Assembly (NCBI GenBank): GCA_900557475.1
Contig: USTA01000077.1
Coordinates: forward strand, 1-5,032
DNA: 5,032 nucleotides
Origin: an uncultured Clostridium sp.
Lineage (GTDB): Bacteria > Bacillota > Clostridia > TANB77 > CAG-508
Direction of reading: 5' to 3'
Below are positions 4,491 to 5,032 of this stretch, one piece after another. The notes under the pieces are model-generated. The model was given only the letters and a program-made list of their open reading frames with translations. It had not been told where the DNA came from and did no database searches. The stretch's first letter is position 1; every line of letters begins with the position of its first letter. Made by a program: the position numbers and the translations under genes.

Positions 4491-5024
4491 ATGGAAAGAA
4501 AAGTGATTTTATATATTTCACAGAGTTTAGATGGATTCATTGCAGACAATACAGGTAGAGTAGATTGGATTATTGGCAATAATAAAGAGTATATTAGTGA
4601 TTATGGATATGAAAGCTTTATAAAAAATATAGATACAGTTATTTTAGGTGCAAATACATATAAACAGATAAAAAATGAATTATCACCAGACAAATGGGTT
4701 TATGAAGACTTACAAAGTTATGTTTTTACTAATGAAAAAAGTAAAAATACTGAAAATATAAAATTTGTTAATATGAATATAGAAGAACTAATAGAGAGAT
4801 TAAAACAAGAAAAAGGAAAAAACATATGGATATGTGGAGGAGCAAATTTGGTAAATCAATGTTTAAAAAATGATTTAATTGATGAATACCAGATTACAAC
4901 TGTTCCAGTAATTCTAGGTAACGGAATTAGACTGTTTGAGAAAAATGGTAAAAAAATAAAACTAGAATTGAAAGAAATAAAAGAAGAAAATGGATTAGTA
5001 ATTGGAAGATATACTAAGGAGTAA
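4491..5024 (+). CDS. Dihydrofolate reductase-family protein (RibD C-terminal domain-like)
   Basis: The ATG at 4491 follows an AAAGGGGG (4474-4481) nine bases upstream. The 177-residue protein fits the single-domain RibD-C/DHFR-like family (YyaP/YwjB type): KVILYISQSLDGFIADNTGR (4-23) is the first strand and Met20-like loop, DTVILGANTYKQI (48-60) the second strand and helix, NIWICGGANLVNQCLKNDLI (111-130) the glycine-rich NADPH-binding turn, and DEYQITTVPVILGNGIRLF (131-149) the closing strands. These are cytosolic NAD(P)H-dependent reductases of unknown physiological substrate; the family is often wrongly called true DHFR. The gene lies 68 bases after the acetyltransferase with no terminator between, so it may be read from the same transcript. 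Confidence 0.88.
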   Translation: MERKVILYISQSLDGFIADNTGRVDWIIGNNKEYISDYGYESFIKNIDTVILGANTYKQIKNELSPDKWVYEDLQSYVFTNEKSKNTENIKFVNMNIEELIERLKQEKGKNIWICGGANLVNQCLKNDLIDEYQITTVPVILGNGIRLFEKNGKKIKLELKEIKEENGLVIGRYTKE

Positions 5025-5032
5025 ATTCTGTG

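Overview
The window is AT-rich DNA with A/T-ending codons, AGA as the dominant arginine codon, strong Shine-Dalgarno sequences and some TTG starts. Together with the gene content (a D-Ala-D-Ala carboxypeptidase, a ComEA with an SLBB domain, a surface-type FGE-like protein and a MerR/GyrI regulator), this points to a low-GC Firmicute, most likely a gut clostridium. No gene here fixes the genus.

Layout. The left edge holds the 5' part of a secreted D-alanyl-D-alanine carboxypeptidase, read leftward (1-304). An 85 bp divergent spacer with two overlapping dyads separates it from comEA, read rightward (390-1050). comEA is split by a +1 frameshift into a membrane/SLBB part and a helix-hairpin-helix part. 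Next comes a self-contained unit at about 1115-1892: an extended -10 promoter, a leader hairpin, a 199-codon gene for a protein with two SSB-like OB folds, and a strong branched terminator. This unit is richer in G+C and uses different codons from its neighbours, so it looks acquired.

An exported-looking FGE/C-type-lectin-fold protein follows (1963-2784). Its start is poorly defined, it has no cysteine, and its C-terminal end has the layout of the variable segment of lectin-fold proteins. A 16 bp perfect inverted repeat containing a likely promoter precedes a MerR-family regulator (2924 onward). The effector domain of that regulator is broken by a second +1 frameshift near 3503-3507, and its tail continues to 3722. 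Immediately after it is a promoter with the 19 bp spacer typical of MerR targets, driving a GNAT acetyltransferase (3781-4422). A RibD-C/DHFR-like reductase (4491-5024) ends the window.

How the parts relate. The MerR gene, the 19 bp spacer promoter and the acetyltransferase look like one regulator-target module, with the reductase possibly read from the same transcript. The other genes appear to be independent units. I found no tRNA, rRNA, CRISPR array, transposase or recombinase. The two frameshifts have the same sign and both can be repaired by removing one A from a short A run, so sequencing or assembly error must be weighed against real gene decay.
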